Shown here: positions 21,825 to 25,391 of the stretch, in pieces | How positions within the stretch are numbered: position 1 is the first letter of the stretch | Layout: each line of letters begins with the position of its first letter | Assembly: GCA_022823105.1 (NCBI GenBank) | Contig: JAJDXU010000257.1 | Location: 1-25,391, forward strand | Direction: 5' to 3' | Length of the DNA: 25,391 nt | DNA from: Dehalococcoidia bacterium | GTDB taxonomy: Bacteria; Chloroflexota; Dehalococcoidia; Lucifugimonadales; UBA3495 | Translations under genes and position numbers: made by a program | The notes under the pieces: model-generated | Database searches by the model: none | The model's input: only the letters and a program-made list of their open reading frames with translations | Told to the model about the DNA's origin: nothing

Positions 21825-23654
21825 TTGGAGCTTCGAACAATCATTGCATCGATACTAGTCGTAATGCTGATGACCATAGGGGTCGGTGGCACGGCCCCGG
21901 TCTTTGCCCAGGGGAACCTTCCCGCACCAAGCAAACCCCAAACAGAAGCCGGTGCCAATGCCGGTGAGGCTGTAGTGACCTGGGAGAGTGTGCCTGAAGC
22001 AAAATTCTACGTCCTGGCCTGGATTTCCCAGGAGGATTTCAACGCGGCCAACGAGGCGGGAGAGGAATGGCAAAACTCCCTGACCTTCAAAAGCGTACGC
22101 AACACGGGACAAACTTCCCTGACTGTCAAGGGCCTCAAACCAGGAGCAACCTATTGGTTCACCGTGGCGAGCAGCGCCGGGAGGTTCGGTGTACCGGTCT
22201 GGTCGCCGTGGTCCAACGCATTGACGCTGGACAGTTGCGCCGGGGACCGGGACGCGCTGGTCGCTCTGTACAACTCCACCAACGGCGACAGATGGCAGAA
22301 CGATCTGAACTGGCTCTCAGATACTCCCATAGGCCAATGGTTCGGTGTATCCACCGATAGCAGCGGCTGTGTGCTGGTCATTTACCTGGACAACAACAAC
22401 CTGAGCGGTGAGCTACCGCCCGAGTTGGGAAATCTGGCCAGTCTGGAGACCCTGGACCTCGATGGCAACAGGATTGGCGGAGAGATACCTGAGGAAATTG
22501 GCAACCTCACCAACCTGACCGTCCTGTCGTTTGACCACAATGAATTCAGCGGACCGATTCCGCCCGAGTTGGGCAATCTCACCAATCTGACCGATCTTGA
22601 GCTGTGGAACAACGAACTAACGGGTGAGATCCCGCCCCAAATAATCGGCCTTACCAATCTCAGGTCTCTTGACCTAGATGGCAACAAGCTGACCGGCGAG
22701 ATACCACCGGAATTGGGCGGTCTCGCTAACCTTGGCGCTCTATGGCTAGGCGACAACGAGTTCAGTGGAGAGATACCGACCGATTTGGGCAATCTGTCCA
22801 GGCTCTACTGGTTGGGCTTGTACAACAGTGAGCTGACCGGGGATATACCTGCCGAACTGGGCAGATTAACCAATCTGAGGGGGTTGTATCTCCATGAAAA
22901 TCAGTTGACCGGGGAAATACCCGCCGAATTGGGCAATCTCAAGGACCTGAGTCGGTTGTTCCTTCGCAACAACCGACTTGAGGGCGAGATTCCGCCGGGT
23001 TTGGGTAACTTGGCGAACCTGAAAATAGTGACCCTACGCAATAATCGACTGACCGGCGAGATACCGGCCACGCTGGGCAACCTGGAGAAACTTGAATCGT
23101 TGTACCTGTCCAGTAACCGGCTGAAGGGTGCAATTCCCTCTGAACTGGGTGCGCTATCCAAATTGGAGCAATTACAGTTGAGCAGCAACCAACTGAACGG
23201 GTCAGTGCCGCCGGAGCTGGGCAACCTCAAGGCTTTGGAAATGCTGCGCCTGCGGGAGAACGAACTATCGGGTAACATTCCTCCGGAACTGGGTGGCTTA
23301 ACGGAGTTAGAGGTGTTGGACTTCAACAGGAATCTTTTGAGCGGGCAGATCCCGGCCGAGTTAGGCGAGCTCACGAATCTGGAAGAGCTGCATTTGGACA
23401 ATAACGACCTCAGCGGTGCAATTCCACCCGAGTTGGGCAATCTTTCCAACTTGGAACAATTGCACCTGGACAACAACCAACTGACTGGCGCGATTCCACC
23501 TGAACTGCTGGATTTGACCGAGTTGATGCTATTGTACGTGGAAAGGAACATGTTGACCGGGTGCATCCCGTTGGGGTTGAGGGACATTGATCAGAATGAC
23601 CTCAACACACTGGGCCTGCCGGACTGCGTTGCGGTCCAGGGTGGTTCGAATTAG
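21825..23654 (+). CDS. Secreted protein with fibronectin type III domain and 17 plant-type leucine-rich repeats
   Basis: A 609-residue protein if translated from the TTG at 21825. That start gives a clean signal peptide (MELRTIIASILVVMLMTIG..., cleavage after VFA at residue 28) and has an AGGAT site upstream; an ATG at 21681 would overlap the Rieske gene by 74 bases and add an Arg-rich, non-signal extension. Residues about 30-135 form an Fn3-like domain (VTWESVPEAKFYVLAW, SLTVKGLKPGATYWFTV). An LRR N-cap with Cys residues follows (CAGDRDALVALYNSTNGDRW, then GQWFGV). The 17 consecutive 24-residue repeats (nt 22371-23594) have the consensus LxxLxLxxNxLxGxIPxELGNLxN, ending in a Cys-containing cap. 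There is no C-terminal anchor, so it is probably released or surface-associated through binding. The ligand is unknown. Confidence 0.85.
   Translation: MELRTIIASILVVMLMTIGVGGTAPVFAQGNLPAPSKPQTEAGANAGEAVVTWESVPEAKFYVLAWISQEDFNAANEAGEEWQNSLTFKSVRNTGQTSLTVKGLKPGATYWFTVASSAGRFGVPVWSPWSNALTLDSCAGDRDALVALYNSTNGDRWQNDLNWLSDTPIGQWFGVSTDSSGCVLVIYLDNNNLSGELPPELGNLASLETLDLDGNRIGGEIPEEIGNLTNLTVLSFDHNEFSGPIPPELGNLTNLTDLELWNNELTGEIPPQIIGLTNLRSLDLDGNKLTGEIPPELGGLANLGALWLGDNEFSGEIPTDLGNLSRLYWLGLYNSELTGDIPAELGRLTNLRGLYLHENQLTGEIPAELGNLKDLSRLFLRNNRLEGEIPPGLGNLANLKIVTLRNNRLTGEIPATLGNLEKLESLYLSSNRLKGAIPSELGALSKLEQLQLSSNQLNGSVPPELGNLKALEMLRLRENELSGNIPPELGGLTELEVLDFNRNLLSGQIPAELGELTNLEELHLDNNDLSGAIPPELGNLSNLEQLHLDNNQLTGAIPPELLDLTELMLLYVERNMLTGCIPLGLRDIDQNDLNTLGLPDCVAVQGGSN
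22371..23594 (+). repeat. Tandem 72-bp coding repeats (17 LRR units)
   Basis: Seventeen in-frame units of exactly 72 bases encode the LRR array. The units are diverged at DNA level (many synonymous changes around GGCAATCT and GAGATACC-type words), so this is an old, selected repeat array rather than a recent expansion. Confidence 0.85.
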
Positions 23655-23759
23655 GCAGCACGCGCCCAGGGCCCGTACGCCTTACGCACCCATGCCCAAT
23701 TTGATGTTCGTTACCAGATTATAATGGTTATCAAATTTGAGCGGGGATGCCGATTTCGG

Positions 23760-23788
23760 TTGACAAGGGATTGGCGGCAAATTAAACT
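23760..23788 (+). promoter_or_regulatory. Sigma-70-type promoter of the DUF1800-DUF1501 operon
   Basis: TTGACA at 23760-23765, a 17-base spacer and TAAACT at 23783-23788. The predicted transcription start is near 23795, giving a leader of about 70 bases before the ATG at 23867. The upstream flank (23701-23745) is AT-rich. Confidence 0.75.
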
Positions 23789-23866
23789 ACCCGCAAAATG
23801 TGAGCCGCCCGGCAGAGCATGTCCGTATGCGGCTTGGGTAAGAAAAACACTGGAAGGAGGCACAGA

Positions 23867-25267
23867 ATGTCACACAGAGACGACCTGGCATTGATGGCCC
23901 ACCTGCTGCGGCGCGCCGGCTTTGGCGCCAACCGCGCTGAGTTGGAACGCTGCGTTGCCCAGGGTTATGAGGCCACGGTGGAAGAGCTATTGAACCCGCC
24001 CACGGAGAACGTGGGTGGCAAGATGGCGCTGTTGCTGCGGTATCACCCCAGCTTCCTGCTCCCCGGAGGCGTTCCCTTCTCCGGCCAGGCCAACTGGATG
24101 TACAACATGGTATCCAGCGACCGGCCGCTGGAAGAGAAGATGACCCTGTTCTGGCACCACGTGTTTGCCACCGGCAACTCCAAGGTGGACAACTGCGACC
24201 AGTTGCTTGAGCAGATTGACATGTTCCGCGAGCATGGCATGGGCAACTACCGGGACATACTCATTGAGCTGTCCAAGAACCCGGCCATGATTTTCTGGCT
24301 GGACAACAACGAGAATCACAGGGACGCCGTGAACGAGAACTGGGGCCGCGAGCTGCTGGAGCTGTTCTCGATGGGCGTTTCCAACTACACCGAGGTTGAC
24401 GTACGCGAGTGCTCCCGGGCATTCACCGGCTGGACCATCCAGGCCAAGCTGCCGCGGGCTCCCTACGGACGCTATCCCTGGAAGTTCGCCTACAACGAAG
24501 CCGACCATGACTTCGGCGAAAAGACCTTCCTGGGCCGGACCGGCAATTTCGACGGTGAGGATATCATCGACATCATCCTCGAAGAGCCGGCAACCTCCCG
24601 CTTCATCTGCCGCCACCTCTACAACTTCTTCGTCGCTGACGAGCCGCAGGTTCCCGCATGGACCATCGAGCCGGCCCGGGACGAGGACGCTCTGGAAGAG
24701 ATGATGGACGTTTTTGAGCAGTCCGGTTTCGATATGAAGGCCGTGCTGCGCCACATGTTCCTTTCACAGTGGTTCCAGGACGCCCGGTTCCAGAAGATCA
24801 AGAGCCCGGCCGAAGTTGTCGCTGGAACGCTGCGGATGGTGGGTCTCTTCGAGAACCCGGACCCCGGCGTGCTGAATATCGGCAAGGAGCCCACCTACAT
24901 GGGCCAGTCCATCCTGGATCCGCCGTCGGTGGAAGGCTGGCACACCGGCCTGGAGTGGATCAACTCCGGCGCGCTGTTGGCCCGCATCAACTTCGTGGCT
25001 GACCGGGTATCCGACCCCGAACTGCCCGGGATGCGGAACATCATCAACAGCATGGAAGCCGAAGGCGTGACCACCGCCGATCACCTGCTGGACGCCTGCA
25101 CCGATTACATGGGCTTTGTGGAATTGAGCGAAGAGACCCGCGGCCAGCTGGCTGAGCACGTTCGCGCCGGCGGCGACGTCAACTGGAGCGACCGCACTGC
25201 CACCGCGACCCGTATCGGCGAGACGATGGCCCTGATCAGCGCCACCACCGAGTACCAGTTCGGCTAA
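23867..25267 (+). CDS. DUF1800 family protein
   Basis: A 466-residue protein of the DUF1800 family. The ATG at 23867 is chosen over 23819 because AAGGAGG lies just upstream and the protein then opens with the family sequence MSHRDDLALMAHLLRRAGFG. Other conserved blocks are EKMTLFWHHVFATGNSKV, NPAMIFWLDNNEN, NENWGRELLELFSMGVSNYTE, RAFTGWTI, FICRHLYNFFV, GFDMKAVLRHMFLS and SPAEVVAGTLRMVG. The family is nearly always encoded next to DUF1501 proteins; its biochemical role is unknown, with suggested links to secretion or cell-envelope proteins. No signal peptide is visible. It is transcribed from the promoter at 23760, and a second gene begins 97 bases downstream. Confidence 0.93.
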   Translation: MSHRDDLALMAHLLRRAGFGANRAELERCVAQGYEATVEELLNPPTENVGGKMALLLRYHPSFLLPGGVPFSGQANWMYNMVSSDRPLEEKMTLFWHHVFATGNSKVDNCDQLLEQIDMFREHGMGNYRDILIELSKNPAMIFWLDNNENHRDAVNENWGRELLELFSMGVSNYTEVDVRECSRAFTGWTIQAKLPRAPYGRYPWKFAYNEADHDFGEKTFLGRTGNFDGEDIIDIILEEPATSRFICRHLYNFFVADEPQVPAWTIEPARDEDALEEMMDVFEQSGFDMKAVLRHMFLSQWFQDARFQKIKSPAEVVAGTLRMVGLFENPDPGVLNIGKEPTYMGQSILDPPSVEGWHTGLEWINSGALLARINFVADRVSDPELPGMRNIINSMEAEGVTTADHLLDACTDYMGFVELSEETRGQLAEHVRAGGDVNWSDRTATATRIGETMALISATTEYQFG

Positions 25268-25277
25268 ACCGGAAAGA

Positions 25278-25314
25278 TGCTGGACGGGCCGGCAACCTTC
25301 CGGCCTGTCCAGCA
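25278..25314 (+). promoter_or_regulatory. Intercistronic hairpin between DUF1800 and DUF1501 genes
   Basis: A 15-bp inverted repeat with one G-U pair (arms TGCTGGACGGGCCGG and CCGGCCTGTCCAGCA) and a 7-base loop. No T-run follows, so it is more likely an attenuator or stability element than a full terminator. Confidence 0.55.
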
Positions 25315-25364
25315 CCTCCAACTCGTCATCCGACGAAACGCACATCAGACAAGGAGCATACGCA

Positions 25365-25391
25365 ATGACCTCCACCAAGAAAGATCCGGTC
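25365..25391 (+). CDS. Start of the gene after DUF1800, probably DUF1501, cut by window edge
   Basis: Only nine codons (MTSTKKDPV) are visible. AAGGAG at 25351-25356 supports the ATG at 25365. The identity as DUF1501 rests only on the usual DUF1800-DUF1501 gene order, not on its own sequence. Confidence 0.5.

Noticed and set aside
22371..23594. Regular repeats that could be taken for a CRISPR or satellite array
   Set aside because: Period of exactly 72 bases, in frame, encoding LRRs with no constant repeat/variable spacer structure.

Overview
This window is GC-rich bacterial chromosome with densely packed genes. The gene set suggests a Chloroflexota bacterium, probably of the Dehalococcoidia/SAR202 type: an F420-type luciferase-like oxidoreductase, isocitrate lyase/PEP-mutase superfamily enzyme, SMP-30 lactonase, FAA hydrolase, oligopeptide-type ABC lipoproteins with Pro/Thr/Ala-rich linkers, plant-type LRR protein and a DUF1800/DUF1501 pair. 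This placement is inferred from gene content; there is no rRNA or other phylogenetic marker here. I see no tRNA, rRNA, CRISPR array, transposase or phage gene.

Layout, left to right. (1) 1-1570: the 3' part of a luciferase-like monooxygenase gene and a PEP-mutase/isocitrate-lyase superfamily gene, closed by a strong hairpin terminator. (2) 1580-10020: two tandem paralogous cassettes, each with a substrate-binding lipoprotein, a DppB-type permease and a DppC-type permease. Each has its own TTGACA-N17 promoter, and neither has ATPase genes. (3) 10060-13400: a retropepsin-like protease (minus strand), an SMP-30/gluconolactonase, a six-Asp-box beta-propeller protein and an unrecognised protein. 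(4) 13401-16724 (minus strand): a PutP-like sodium:solute symporter, a zinc-ribbon/DUF4234-like membrane protein and an FAA-family hydrolase. (5) 16895-19779: a membrane protein with a PH-like domain (plus strand), then folD-queA (minus strand), separated by a terminator. (6) 20034-21754: a probably leaderless gene for a BtuF-like cobalamin-binding protein, followed closely by a small unknown protein and a Rieske ferredoxin. (7) 21825-25391: a secreted Fn3 plus 17-repeat plant-type LRR protein, then DUF1800 and the first nine codons of what is probably DUF1501.

Functionally, the left and middle parts look like uptake and catabolism of organic compounds: two oligopeptide-class importers, a symporter, a lactonase, an FAA hydrolase and an F420/flavin oxidoreductase. 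The most striking non-coding signal is a family of three near-perfect intergenic palindromes (26-30 bp) at 8045, 10062 and 12716. They share TAGGGGCG/CGCCCCTA ends, but their inner sequences differ and remain self-complementary. Both ABC cassettes carry a strong hairpin at the same place, between the binding-protein and first permease genes, but the two hairpins differ in sequence.
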